From SAR202 cluster bacterium (GTDB lineage Bacteria; Chloroflexota; Dehalococcoidia; Lucifugimonadales; UBA2962): a stretch of 64,000 nucleotides of DNA. Made by a program: the position numbers and the translations under genes. Positions within the stretch are counted from its first letter, which is position 1; each line of letters opens with the position of its first letter. Where the stretch lies: the NCBI GenBank assembly GCA_022447925.1, contig JAKUTS010000005.1, forward strand, positions 59,957 to 123,956, written 5' to 3'. Under the pieces are notes generated by a model that saw nothing but the letters and a program-made list of their open reading frames with translations, was not told where the DNA came from and did not search any database. Positions 1-8,711 of the stretch are shown piece by piece.

Positions 1-851
1 ACAGGTGCGTTTGCTTCAATAAAACCCTTGATTTTTGCAGGCGTCATACCACCTGAAATAGAAATATCAACGTGTTGAAATCCGGATAGATCTAGACGGG
101 CCCTAATCTCTTTGACTAGATTGATAGTTACGCCCCCTCTTTCCTGGGCTGTGTCTATTCTTATCCCTCTCAATCTATCTTTTAGTGCCCTAGCAGTCGC
201 AATAGCTTCCTCCGCCTCATCTCTATGTGTATCTATTAATGCTATCCGAGGAACATCTTGCGGGGTGTGTTTGTCAAAAGCTTGTAATGCTCTTACTGTA
301 TCTCCCATTATTAAGGATAATGGATGAGACATAATCGCAATAGGAGTTACCCCGGAAATTCTAGCCCCCAGAATTGTTGCACATGAAATACATCCTGCTG
401 TGATTGATGCATAGTCCATATTGGCAGAGACATTAGGATGTACGTTTTTCGCTCCGATTGAGTAAATTGGAGTGCCATTCGCCTCATCAACACATTCTTT
501 AGCAGCTGTTGCCCAGCCGGTGCACGAAGATAAAATACCAGTTATTGCTGTCTCATAAAGGCCGATAGAACCATAAGGTGATTTAACTCTTAAGCATACT
601 TCGCCAGCATCAACTGAAGAGCCTTCTTCAATAGCCCAAACTTCACTGCCGCTTTCTGGCAGGATTTTTTCAAGTAGTACTTTAACCTCATTCAAGCCAC
701 ATAAAATGCCTGAAGATGAGGGTGAGAATTCTATTACCTCGACTGGATTAATGCCTTCACCACGCAAAATTTGCACGGTTTTTTGTAATGAGTTATCGGC
801 TGTATCGCCGATCATAGTAGGACGTTTTATGTCAAATTCTGAATTAGCCAT
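1..851 (-). CDS. Nicotinate phosphoribosyltransferase-like protein (partial, C-terminus beyond window)
   Basis: The frame is open from an ATG at 851 to the window edge, giving 283 residues without a stop. It resembles the archaeal-type nicotinate phosphoribosyltransferases, which join nicotinate to PRPP in NAD salvage. An N-terminal domain with the beta-rich loop EEGSSVDAGE (about residue 75) precedes a TIM-barrel part with IGAKNVHP (about 133-140), IDTHRDE (about 205) and DISISGG (about 270). The IGAKNVHP stretch lies where the family usually carries a basic substrate-binding motif, so exact substrate specificity is uncertain. GGAG lies 8 bases before the ATG. It is the last visible gene of the minus-strand block and is separated from the next gene by 186 bases. 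Confidence 0.75.
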   Translation of the reverse strand, partial: MANSEFDIKRPTMIGDTADNSLQKTVQILRGEGINPVEVIEFSPSSSGILCGLNEVKVLLEKILPESGSEVWAIEEGSSVDAGEVCLRVKSPYGSIGLYETAITGILSSCTGWATAAKECVDEANGTPIYSIGAKNVHPNVSANMDYASITAGCISCATILGARISGVTPIAIMSHPLSLIMGDTVRALQAFDKHTPQDVPRIALIDTHRDEAEEAIATARALKDRLRGIRIDTAQERGGVTINLVKEIRARLDLSGFQHVDISISGGMTPAKIKGFIEANAP

Positions 852-866
852 ATTCTACTCCGACCT

Positions 867-884
867 AAGACCTGTATGGGTCTT
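867..884 (-). promoter_or_regulatory. Small hairpin in the leader of the NAPRTase-like gene
   Basis: Six-base arms AAGACC and GGTCTT flank a six-base loop just upstream of the SD and start codon of the minus-strand gene starting at 851. It could be an operator half-site pair or a short leader hairpin. The stem is short, so chance is possible. Confidence 0.25.
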
Positions 885-1037
885 TGCTAATAAAATAACC
901 ATTTGTTTTACCATAGGCTATTCTATTCTATTTACGATATAAACTTAAGCTTAATGTATTTCGAATCATTAACTTATGATGTATTAACATGAAAATACTT
1001 GCATTTACCAGAATGAGTGTTAATTAGATCAAATATA

Positions 1038-1775
1038 TTACTTTAATTTTGATTTAGCTAATCGGAGGCCACCGAATTTTAATCGAGCTAAACCACATAA
1101 GTCATATATAGCAGTGCTGATGACCTTAACACGGGTATCTGGATCGTCGGTCCATCGAACCGGAACTTCTTTAATAGGAAATTCACATTTATCAGCAATA
1201 ATAAGTAATTCAGTGTCAAAGAACCAACCGTTATCTTTTATTAAAGGCACTATTCGATTAGCTGTAGATCTATTTATTGCTTTAAAACCACATTGTGCGT
1301 CATTAAAACTGACGGCAAATACTAATTGTATGATTTTATTGTATGCTCGAGACGTAAATTCTCTAGTCCTTGATCTACCCTCAACCACCGATCCTTTAAT
1401 TAATCTTGAACCTATAGCAAGTTCATAATTGTTTTTTGTTATGGAATCCAGCAAAGGTCTTATATCATCCAATTGTGTTGATAAATCAATATCCATATAC
1501 GCCACCACGTCTGAATTAGAAGATGTCCAGCATTGCTTCAATGCTCTACCTCTACCTTTTTGAGGGATTTTCACATACTCAACTCGATCATATTTAGTTG
1601 ACAATATTTCCGATATATCGGCTGTTTTGTCAGTGGAACCATTATCAGCTATTGTTATTTGCCAACTGTAGTCTTTAAAGTGTGCGTCTAGAAAATGATA
1701 AATCGCTGATACAGAAGCAGCAAGAATTTTCTCCTCATTTAATACGGGTAATATAAATTCGACTGACTGGTTCAT
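1038..1775 (-). CDS. Family 2 glycosyltransferase, dolichyl-phosphate glucosyltransferase-like
   Basis: A 245-residue single-domain GT-A enzyme. It begins with the nucleotide-sugar binding strand FILPVLNEE (residues 7-15), has ADNGSTDKT (about 43-51) and a DxD-type metal motif DIDLS (about 95), and shares the DAQCGFKA motif (about 160) with polyprenyl-phosphate glucosyl/mannosyl transferases. Such enzymes put a sugar on a lipid carrier at the inner membrane face, but no membrane segment is present here. The ATG at 1775 lies 27 bases after the purH stop, so it is probably the last gene of the purF-purM-purH transcript. A similar enzyme is encoded at 47198-47929. The exact sugar and acceptor cannot be read from sequence. 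Confidence 0.8.
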   Translation of the reverse strand: MNQSVEFILPVLNEEKILAASVSAIYHFLDAHFKDYSWQITIADNGSTDKTADISEILSTKYDRVEYVKIPQKGRGRALKQCWTSSNSDVVAYMDIDLSTQLDDIRPLLDSITKNNYELAIGSRLIKGSVVEGRSRTREFTSRAYNKIIQLVFAVSFNDAQCGFKAINRSTANRIVPLIKDNGWFFDTELLIIADKCEFPIKEVPVRWTDDPDTRVKVISTAIYDLCGLARLKFGGLRLAKSKLK

Positions 1776-1802
1776 CTTGATGTACCTGCAAGTGGCGAAA
1801 AT

Positions 1803-3332
1803 TTAATGATTAAAATGTCGCACATGAGTAAATACCATTGATAATCCTAATTCATTTGCTGATTTAATTGTCTCTTCGTCTCTTATAGATCCCCCAGGTT
1901 GTATCAATGCCACTATGCCAGCTTGGGATGCCATCTCAATATTATCCGCAAATGGAAAAAATGCGTCTGAAGCTAACACACTGCCTGATGAAGAATTACC
2001 CGCAGCGCGCACAGCTAGGTGGATAGAGTTTAATCGATTTGGCTGACCGGATCCCATTCCTACTAGTTGCCTATCTTTAGCCAAAACAATCGCGTTTGAC
2101 TTCACGTGTTTTACTGCAGTCCAAGCAAAAGCAAGATCATCCAGTTGGTTTTTAGTTGGGGTTTTATCAGTCACCACGGTCCATGAGTCAGCATCCATTG
2201 GTTTTATGTCAGTTTGTTGTATTAAAGCTCCGCCTGATATATTTCTTATTTCTGTTTGCTCAGTTCGATTTTCATCGTGCTGAACTTCTAAGATTCTTAG
2301 ATTCTTTCTTTTCTTTAACAGATCTAAAGCTGCTTCATCATAGCTTGGAGCAACTATTACTTCGTAGAACACTGATTTAAACGACTTTACGGTTTCAAGG
2401 TTAACTTTCCGGTTAAATCCTAAGATTCCTCCATATGCTGAAACAGGATCTCCTTCAAATGCAAGGTTATATGCTGAAGCTTGATTTTCATTTACAGCTA
2501 GGCCACATGGGTTGTTATGTTTAACTACCACTGCGGCGGTATCATCGAAGTCGGATACTATGTTCCAGGCAGCATCGGCATCTAATATATTATTAAAAGA
2601 AAGATCTTTGCCATGTATCTTGTTTGCGTTTGCTATCCCTTTGGAAAAGTTAGGATCTTTATACAGTGAGGCTGACTGATGAGGATTTTCGCCATATCTA
2701 AGAGTGGAAACCTTATCAAGGTTAATGGAAAATCTTTCTGGTTCATAATTTGTGCCTTCGATAAGATAATTACTGATAATAGAATCATATTCCGAAACGT
2801 GCTTAAAAGCTTTATGTGCTAGATGTTGTCGATACTCTAAATCAATTCCACCCAATCCGGATTTGGAAATATCATCCGCGATTTGGTCATAGTCTTCCGG
2901 ATCTACAATAACAATTACATCCCTAAAGTTTTTAGCAGCAGCTCTTAGCATGGAAGGGCCACCAATATCAATATTTTCTAATGCGTTGTCCAGAGTGCAG
3001 TCTGGGTTAGATATTGCATCTGAAAAAGGATATAAATTTACAGCTACTAGATCAATAGTCGATATTCCATGATCGGATATTTGAGCAATATCATTTTTAT
3101 TATTGCGTCTTGCTAAAAGTCCGCCATAAATTTTTGGATGGAGAGTTTTTACACGTCCATCGAGTATTTCTGGAAATTCAGTCAACTCTTGTACGGCAGT
3201 CACTTCAATTTTTGCCTCTGATAGTTGTTTGAAAGTTCCTCCTGTGCTTATAATTTCCATTCCCGAGTTGGAGAGTTTTTTGCCTAAAGCAACTACTCCG
3301 GTTTTATCATATACACTTAATATAGCTTTCAT
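1803..3332 (-). CDS. purH: Bifunctional AICAR formyltransferase / IMP cyclohydrolase
   Basis: It catalyses the last two steps of purine synthesis, AICAR to FAICAR to IMP. The protein has 509 residues, normal for the family. The N-terminal MGS-like IMP cyclohydrolase domain (about 1-195) begins AILSVYDKTG and includes STGGTFK. The formyltransferase domain follows, with LRYGENPHQ, the catalytic Lys-His of VKHNNPCG and GSGQPNR. An in-frame TTG twelve bases upstream (3344) could also start the frame, but the ATG at 3332 has GGAAAA just before it and matches the usual short N-terminus. It lies 16 bases downstream of purM and shares its transcript with purF. Confidence 0.95.
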   Translation of the reverse strand: MKAILSVYDKTGVVALGKKLSNSGMEIISTGGTFKQLSEAKIEVTAVQELTEFPEILDGRVKTLHPKIYGGLLARRNNKNDIAQISDHGISTIDLVAVNLYPFSDAISNPDCTLDNALENIDIGGPSMLRAAAKNFRDVIVIVDPEDYDQIADDISKSGLGGIDLEYRQHLAHKAFKHVSEYDSIISNYLIEGTNYEPERFSINLDKVSTLRYGENPHQSASLYKDPNFSKGIANANKIHGKDLSFNNILDADAAWNIVSDFDDTAAVVVKHNNPCGLAVNENQASAYNLAFEGDPVSAYGGILGFNRKVNLETVKSFKSVFYEVIVAPSYDEAALDLLKKRKNLRILEVQHDENRTEQTEIRNISGGALIQQTDIKPMDADSWTVVTDKTPTKNQLDDLAFAWTAVKHVKSNAIVLAKDRQLVGMGSGQPNRLNSIHLAVRAAGNSSSGSVLASDAFFPFADNIEMASQAGIVALIQPGGSIRDEETIKSANELGLSMVFTHVRHFNH

Positions 3333-3348
3333 GTAGTTTTCCAAATAG

Positions 3349-4368
3349 TTAAATTATTATTTCTGATTCTGGACTGGATATTGTTTCTCCAACTAAAGTT
3401 GCATTTGGGATTGATTTAAGTATGTGATCCAAGTTACTTGGATCACATACTGCAACCATTCCTATACCCATATTAAAAACACGATTCATTTCATCAAAAG
3501 ATATGTTGCCTTCTGATTGAATTAGATTAAAAATAGCGGGTACTTCCCACGATTCTCGATAGAATTTGGCCCCGATTCCACTAGGTAACGCTCTAGGCAT
3601 ATTTTCCTTCAAGCCTCCCCCTGTTATATGAGCTAGGGCCTTCACCTTACTTTTTATAAGGTTAGTTTCTTTTACGTATGAACGATGGGGTTCCGATATT
3701 TCCTCGGCTAGTGTGCGGCCCAAAGTATCAGAATACTTATTTAATATTGTATGATCATTTTCAATATCGAATACTTTTCGAATTAATGAAAAACCGTTAG
3801 TGTGTATTCCACTTGATGGCATTCCAACAAGAGTATCGCCTGGATTGATTTTATCTGGATTTAGTATTTCATCCTGTTCTACCGCCCCCACAACGAATCC
3901 TGCCATATCAAAATCATTGGCTGCGTATATGCCAGGCATTTCAGCTGTTTCGCCGCCTATTAGCGCACAGTCAGCACTTTTACAAGCAAGGTTCATTCCT
4001 GATACTAACTGATTAATAATAATCTGGTCGATTTTTCCAATTGCAATATAATCTAAAAAGAATAAAGGTTCAGCACCACTAACGATTACATCGTTGAGGC
4101 ATGCATTTACAAGATCGATACCTAAGTTTTCATAATTGCCAGTCAATTTTCCAAGGAGCAATTTTGTGCCAACACCGTCGGTGCTTGATACCAAAACAGG
4201 ATTTGTATAATTGGCTAGTTTATATAAGCCACCAAACCCGCCTATCCCAGATAAAACTTCAGTTCCCTGCGATGATTTTGCTATGCTAGCAAGAGAGTTT
4301 TTCAATTGTTCAGCTGAGTTACGATCTACTCCAGCAAGTTTATATTTATCTACAGAGTAATTACTCAA
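3349..4368 (-). CDS. purM: Phosphoribosylformylglycinamidine cyclo-ligase (AIR synthetase)
   Basis: It makes aminoimidazole ribotide from FGAM with ATP, step five of purine synthesis. The protein has 339 residues, full length for PurM. Visible family motifs are the N-terminal YKLAGVD, the ATP-binding VSSTDGVGTKL (about 61-71), IGGETAEMPG (about 138) and the late HITGGGL (about 248). No ATG is available near the N-terminus. The TTG at 4368 has AGGT about 8 bases upstream, so a TTG start is called. It lies 19 bases after purF and 16 before purH, so these three form one operon. Confidence 0.95.
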   Translation of the reverse strand: MSNYSVDKYKLAGVDRNSAEQLKNSLASIAKSSQGTEVLSGIGGFGGLYKLANYTNPVLVSSTDGVGTKLLLGKLTGNYENLGIDLVNACLNDVIVSGAEPLFFLDYIAIGKIDQIIINQLVSGMNLACKSADCALIGGETAEMPGIYAANDFDMAGFVVGAVEQDEILNPDKINPGDTLVGMPSSGIHTNGFSLIRKVFDIENDHTILNKYSDTLGRTLAEEISEPHRSYVKETNLIKSKVKALAHITGGGLKENMPRALPSGIGAKFYRESWEVPAIFNLIQSEGNISFDEMNRVFNMGIGMVAVCDPSNLDHILKSIPNATLVGETISSPESEIII

Positions 4369-4387
4369 AATTAACCTATATTCTTGT

Positions 4388-5818
4388 TTAAAATTCGAGA
4401 GCTAGTTTGTCCATTTCAAGCTGAACTGGTATTGGGTGATTACCATTAAAACAACCAAGACATACATTGTCTTTTGAAATATTAACCGACTTTAATAAGC
4501 TCTCAATGTCCAGATAACCTAGGGAATCTGCACCAATGTACTCCCTGATTTCTTCGACCGATTTATTTGCAGCAATAAGTTCTCGTTTTGAAGCCAAGTC
4601 AACACCCAGATGGCAAGGCCATTGTATAGGTGGAGCACATATCCTTAAATGGATTTCCTTGGCACCACTTTTTTTTAACAAATTAACAACATGTGGTGTT
4701 GTAGTCCCCCGAACAATTGAATCATCTACAACTATGAGTCTTTTGTTGTTAATAATATCCGGGAGTGGATTAAGTTTTCTTCTCACTCCTAATTCTCTAA
4801 GTCTTTGGTCAGGCAGTATAAAAGTGCGACCAGCGTAACGGTTTTTGATTACTCCTTCTGCATATGGTATTCCAGAAGCCTTAGAATAACCGACAGCAGC
4901 AGCAGTTGCGCTATCGGGAATGCCGATTACTAGGTCTGCTTCGACAGGATATTTACGGGACAACTCGGCTCCCATCTCCATTCTTTGGGTGTAGACAAGT
5001 TTTCCGTCTAAACTACTATCAGGTCTGGCAAAATAGATATTTTCAAAAATGCAGGAAGCAGTACGCCCATTATTGGGTTTTTGATATATAGTATTTATAC
5101 CTTTTGAATTTACCATTATGGCTTCTCCAGGCATAATTTCACGAATAAATTCAGCGCCAACATGGTCTAGGGCGCAAGTTTCTGAAGCAATCACCCAACC
5201 TTTACCAAGAGCCCCAATACATAATGGCCTTACACCCAAGGGGTCTCTTATAGCCATGATGCCTTCATTTGTTAATACCGTTAATGAATACGCTCCACTT
5301 AGACGTCTCATCAAAGAAGAACATCTTTGTCCCCAGTCAGAGCCAGGCAAATAAGTAAGCATATGTGCAATGATTTCTGAGTCATTTGACGTTTCAAAAT
5401 CACAGCCCCATTCCGTAAGCTCTCTACGAAGTTCTACTGAATTAACTACATTGCCATTATGAGCAAGAGCAAGCTCTCCGTTAGGACCTTTGGACATAAT
5501 TGGTTGAGCATTTTTAGAGTGACTACTTCCGGTGGTCGAGTATCTGGTGTGACCAATCGCTGAGAAACCCGGGAGCAGAGATATTTGGTCTTCCGTTATG
5601 CCTTGAGAAATAAGCCCCATTGCTGTTTTATGTCTAATCGTTTTGCCATCCCAGGAAGCAAACCCAGCACTTTCCTGTCCTCTGTGCTGCAGAGCAAACA
5701 GTCCAAAAAATGCAATACGGGTTGCAGCTTCATTAGGGGAATAAACACCTACTATCCCGCATTCCTCATGAATACCAGAATCAAAAGTCATATCGTTTTT
5801 ATTTATACTAGGATTCAT
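4388..5818 (-). CDS. purF: Amidophosphoribosyltransferase
   Basis: The first committed enzyme of purine synthesis, making phosphoribosylamine from PRPP and glutamine. A short propeptide (residues 1-19) precedes Cys20 of EECGIVGVY, the N-terminal nucleophile of the glutaminase domain, as in precursor-processed PurF. The PRTase part carries the PRPP loop VVDDSIVRGTT (about 360). Cysteines near the C-terminus (ICAPP and NVCLGCF) fit the [4Fe-4S]-type PurF known from Bacillus. It is the first gene of the purF-purM-purH-GT2 block. The ATG at 5818 has no strong SD. The bases just before it can pair with an upstream leader segment (5822-5874), which may matter for control. Confidence 0.95.
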   Translation of the reverse strand: MNPSINKNDMTFDSGIHEECGIVGVYSPNEAATRIAFFGLFALQHRGQESAGFASWDGKTIRHKTAMGLISQGITEDQISLLPGFSAIGHTRYSTTGSSHSKNAQPIMSKGPNGELALAHNGNVVNSVELRRELTEWGCDFETSNDSEIIAHMLTYLPGSDWGQRCSSLMRRLSGAYSLTVLTNEGIMAIRDPLGVRPLCIGALGKGWVIASETCALDHVGAEFIREIMPGEAIMVNSKGINTIYQKPNNGRTASCIFENIYFARPDSSLDGKLVYTQRMEMGAELSRKYPVEADLVIGIPDSATAAAVGYSKASGIPYAEGVIKNRYAGRTFILPDQRLRELGVRRKLNPLPDIINNKRLIVVDDSIVRGTTTPHVVNLLKKSGAKEIHLRICAPPIQWPCHLGVDLASKRELIAANKSVEEIREYIGADSLGYLDIESLLKSVNISKDNVCLGCFNGNHPIPVQLEMDKLALEF

Positions 5819-5821
5819 TAG

Positions 5822-5874
5822 ATTGGCTCGGGAAGAAAGTAATATGTCTCATGTGTACCAATGTTAGAGCCAAT
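5822..5874 (-). promoter_or_regulatory. purF leader: complementary arms next to the start codon
   Basis: ATTGGCTC at 5822-5829 and GAGCCAAT at 5867-5874 are perfect 8-base inverted repeats. In the purF mRNA the proximal arm ends 3 bases before the ATG, so pairing would cover the only SD-like bases (GAG). The loop is 37 bases. The pairing is seen in sequence; a regulatory role is inferred. Confidence 0.35.
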
Positions 5875-5923
5875 ACCTCATTAGTGGAAAACTATAATTG
5901 ATTACCAGGTCTCACGTTCTCCT

Positions 5924-5953
5924 ATTCTACGGGCTCTTATTGTAGAGGGTCAA
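5924..5953 (-). promoter_or_regulatory. Candidate promoter of the purF operon
   Basis: Reading the minus strand, TTGACC (5953-5948) is followed after 18 bases by TAGAAT (5929-5924), a good match to a sigma-70-type promoter. It would give a leader of about 100 bases before purF that contains the inverted arms noted at 5822-5874. Confidence 0.45.
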
Positions 5954-6001
5954 TTAACAAAACAAAGAATTTTTATAGTACCTTATTTTTTATTTGTACG
6001 T

Positions 6002-6019
6002 GATCAATATATATTGATC
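6002..6019. promoter_or_regulatory. Perfect 18-base palindrome between purF and rny
   Basis: GATCAATATATATTGATC is identical to its reverse complement. It lies between the divergent purF and rny promoters, about 50 bases upstream of the candidate purF -35 and about 76 bases upstream of the rny -35. Its symmetry and position fit a dimeric regulator binding site, but no regulator is identifiable from this alone. Confidence 0.4.
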
Positions 6020-6070
6020 CGTTTTTAGTAACAAGGAACCATTTATAGTTACTTTTAACTGTCTAATAGG

Positions 6071-6087
6071 CGATTGAGGAACAATCG
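6071..6087. promoter_or_regulatory. Inverted repeat abutting the rny -35 box
   Basis: CGATTG and CAATCG arms with a 5-base spacer end 8 bases before the TTGACA of the rny promoter. The position suits an activator or repressor site, but the arms are short. Confidence 0.3.
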
Positions 6088-6095
6088 ACTCAAAA

Positions 6096-6124
6096 TTGAC
6101 ATCAATTATGGCTAAATATAGAAT
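6096..6124 (+). promoter_or_regulatory. Candidate promoter of rny
   Basis: A consensus -35 TTGACA (6096-6101) is followed at the ideal 17-base spacing by TAGAAT (6119-6124), 5 of 6 matches to the -10 consensus. Transcription would start near 6131, leaving a leader of about 70 bases that contains a hairpin (6149-6173). Confidence 0.65.
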
Positions 6125-6148
6125 CCGACTCAAGTTTCTGAGCTTCCA

Positions 6149-6173
6149 TCAATCTAAAAATAATTTAGGTTGA
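6149..6173 (+). promoter_or_regulatory. Leader hairpin upstream of the rny ribosome binding site
   Basis: TCAATCTAAA and TTTAGGTTGA form a 10-pair stem with one G-U pair and a 5-base loop. It ends about 14 bases before the AAGGAGG that precedes rny. It could affect stability or translation of the mRNA; function is inferred. Confidence 0.4.
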
Positions 6174-6202
6174 TTTAAAAAGTTAATAAGGAGGTGATGG
6201 AC

Positions 6203-7732
6203 GTGTTAAACACGGTTATTACTATCATCGCCGTCTTGATTGGATTGGGAGCAGGAGCATTAGTTGGATTTTACTGGAAAAAAATTGTTAATCGGAGACG
6301 ATTACAAGAAGCGCACGAGGACGCTGAGCTTTTAAAATCTGAAGCTTATGAGAGCAAAAGAGCTATTATTATTGAGGCTAAGGAAGAAAGCCTTAGGATT
6401 CGAACAGCTACTGAATCCGAACTGCGTGAACAGCGATCTGAGATAAAGGACTCAGAGCGTAGATTAAGTAAAAGAGAAGAACAACTTGATCGCCGAAATC
6501 ATAATTTAGAAATACGTGAAAAGACATGGAATTCAAAAGAAAAGGAGCTAGGGTTAGCCAGAAATGAAGTAGATGAAGTTCTAAGAAAGCAACTTGAATT
6601 ACTTGAAAACCTATCTGGCATATCCAAACAGGAGGCTGAAAACCTTCTGCTGGATAAAGCTTCAGAAGAGATTCAGCATGAAGTTACACGTAGATATAGA
6701 GATTATGAAGAACGGATCAGAGAAGAGGCAGAGGATAAGGCCCGAAGCATAATAGGTCAGGCTATCCATAGGCTTGCTTCCGATGTTGTTTCTGAGATGA
6801 CTATTGCTTCTGTTTCATTACCATCTGACGATATGAAAGGTCGTTTGATTGGCCGAGAAGGACGGAATATAAGAGCTATCGAGAAGGCTACGGGAGTAGA
6901 TTTAATCATAGATGATACTCCAGAGCAGGTGACGCTATCTTGCTTCGATCCAGTTCGGAGAGAAATTGCGAGAATGGCAGTTAGTAAATTAATTGCTGAT
7001 GGCAGGATTCACCCTGCTCGGATCGAAGATATTGTGTCTAAGTCTGAGAAAGAGATTTGGGCTAATATTTGGAAAAGTGGAGAGGATGCTGTATTTGAAA
7101 CTGGCGTCCGTGGATTACACCCGGAGATAGTTAAGTTACTTGGTAAATTAAAATACAGATATAGCTATGGTGAAAATGTCTTGCTGCATAGTATTGAAGT
7201 TGGTAATTTGGCTGCCATGATTGCATCCGAATTGGGTGCTAACGTTAAAACAGCAAAGACCGGTGGTCTATTACATGATTTAGGGAAAGCGCTAAGCCAT
7301 GAAGTTGAAGGTGGCCATGCCAAAATTGGTGCTGATGTTGCAGCTAAATACAAAGTTTCTAAGGCAATTTGTGACTGTATTGCTGATCATCATGATGATG
7401 AACCGCGATCGGTAGAAGGGTTTGTCGTTGCGGCAGCTGATGCAATTAGCGCTGCTCGACCTGGTGCGAGAAGCGATACTCTTGAACATTACATAGAGCG
7501 TATAGAAGCTCTAGAAGAAGTCGCTAATGGCTTTGAAGGAGTGGAAAAATGTTACGCAATTCAAGCTGGAAGGGAAATCAGGGTACTGGTAAAGCCAGAT
7601 AACGTGGATGATTTAATGGCATCTGATTTAGCTAGAAAAATAGCCACAAAGATTGAAGAAACATTAGTGTATCCAGGTCAAATTAAGGTGACTGTAATTC
7701 GGGAAAGCAGATCGATTGAGTTGGCTCAGTAA
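6203..7732 (+). CDS. rny: Ribonuclease Y
   Basis: A membrane-anchored endoribonuclease that starts mRNA decay in many Gram-positive and related bacteria. A single N-terminal membrane segment (residues 3-25, [18 protein letters not shown]) is followed by a long charged coiled coil (about 30-190), a KH RNA-binding domain ([15 protein letters not shown], about 210-225) and an HD domain with LLHDLGK (about 355). The start is chosen as GTG 6203 because AAGGAGG sits 8 bases before it. GTG 6194 and ATG 6197 are in frame but overlap or touch that SD. About 509 residues, usual for the family. It is the first gene of a plus-strand block and has its own promoter. Confidence 0.95.
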   Translation: MLNTVITIIAVLIGLGAGALVGFYWKKIVNRRRLQEAHEDAELLKSEAYESKRAIIIEAKEESLRIRTATESELREQRSEIKDSERRLSKREEQLDRRNHNLEIREKTWNSKEKELGLARNEVDEVLRKQLELLENLSGISKQEAENLLLDKASEEIQHEVTRRYRDYEERIREEAEDKARSIIGQAIHRLASDVVSEMTIASVSLPSDDMKGRLIGREGRNIRAIEKATGVDLIIDDTPEQVTLSCFDPVRREIARMAVSKLIADGRIHPARIEDIVSKSEKEIWANIWKSGEDAVFETGVRGLHPEIVKLLGKLKYRYSYGENVLLHSIEVGNLAAMIASELGANVKTAKTGGLLHDLGKALSHEVEGGHAKIGADVAAKYKVSKAICDCIADHHDDEPRSVEGFVVAAADAISAARPGARSDTLEHYIERIEALEEVANGFEGVEKCYAIQAGREIRVLVKPDNVDDLMASDLARKIATKIEETLVYPGQIKVTVIRESRSIELAQ

Positions 7733-7824
7733 CGCTGCGAAGATAATAAGATTTTGATACATTAAAACAAGGTTTAATATATTGAATGTCAAATTATATG
7801 ATAGTGATATATTAATTTAGTTAT

Positions 7825-8688
7825 GTGTCAAAGTTAATGTTTGATTTAGATTTACATCTCCACAGTACCGCATCAGACGGCACTTTAAGTCCTTCTGAGC
7901 TTATCAATAAATGTGCTCAAAATGGACTTAAAGTTGTTGCACTGACTGATCATGACACTCTCAATGGTATTGGTGAAGCCACTAAGCAAGCTGAGGTGCT
8001 TGGCACTATTGAGGTTGTTCCCGGTATTGAAGTTAGTTGTAATTGGAATGGAACAGAAGTGCATATTCTCGGTTTATTTACCCGTGCAGACGATGCAAGA
8101 TTGTCTGAATATTGTAGTAGAGCCAGAAAAAACAGACTATCTCGCAGTAAGAAAATAGTTGAACGGCTTCAGCAGATTGGAATCGAAATTAAATTTGAAA
8201 AAGTAACTGAGTTAGCAGGAAATGCAGTTATTGGCAGACCTCATATCGCAAAAGCATTAGTAGATGCTGGTTATGTGAAATATCCAAAGGAAGCATTTGA
8301 TTTATATTTGGGGTCATCGCACTCATCTTATTTCCCAAGTAGCACGATATCTCCGATTGAAGCTATTGACTTACTTGTGGAATCAAAAGCGCTACCAGTT
8401 TTGGCACATCCGATGAGATCAAAAGTAAAATCTGGACGGAATCCAATAAGCAACTTATCCGAATTAATATCAGAACTAAAGCCTAGAGGTTTAGAAGGGA
8501 TTGAGGTTTATTATGGTGATTACACAGATAGTCAGATTAGTAGACTTAGTTTAATTGCTAAGGAAAGCGATTTAATTGAATGTGGAGGTAGCGACTTTCA
8601 TAACTCAGGTAACCCAGGAGAGCCACAACCTGGTACAGTTGGTCCGCCTATGTCGACTCTTAGCAATTTGAAAAATAGGTTGAAATAA
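7825..8688 (+). CDS. PHP-domain phosphoesterase (RNase AM / TrpH family)
   Basis: A 287-residue PHP metal-dependent phosphoesterase. Metal-binding motifs are DLHLHSTASDG (residues 7-17), LTDHDT (about 39-44), the mid-region PGIEV (about 66), VLAHP (about 193) and SDFH near the end (about 257). Members of this family cleave 3'-phosphoadenosine 5'-phosphate or shorten the 5' ends of small RNAs, and the position next to rny is compatible with an RNA role. The start is GTG 7825. The ATG at 7837 is an alternative, and neither has a clear SD. A smaller PHP protein occurs at 19132. Confidence 0.8.
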   Translation: MSKLMFDLDLHLHSTASDGTLSPSELINKCAQNGLKVVALTDHDTLNGIGEATKQAEVLGTIEVVPGIEVSCNWNGTEVHILGLFTRADDARLSEYCSRARKNRLSRSKKIVERLQQIGIEIKFEKVTELAGNAVIGRPHIAKALVDAGYVKYPKEAFDLYLGSSHSSYFPSSTISPIEAIDLLVESKALPVLAHPMRSKVKSGRNPISNLSELISELKPRGLEGIEVYYGDYTDSQISRLSLIAKESDLIECGGSDFHNSGNPGEPQPGTVGPPMSTLSNLKNRLK

Positions 8689-8711
8689 ATTAACAATGCT
8701 TAAGGTCAAAA

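Noticed and set aside
945..954. TTAAGCTTAA palindrome downstream of the first glycosyltransferase
   Set aside because: Ten-base A+T-rich palindromes are expected by chance in this composition and it is not near a promoter.
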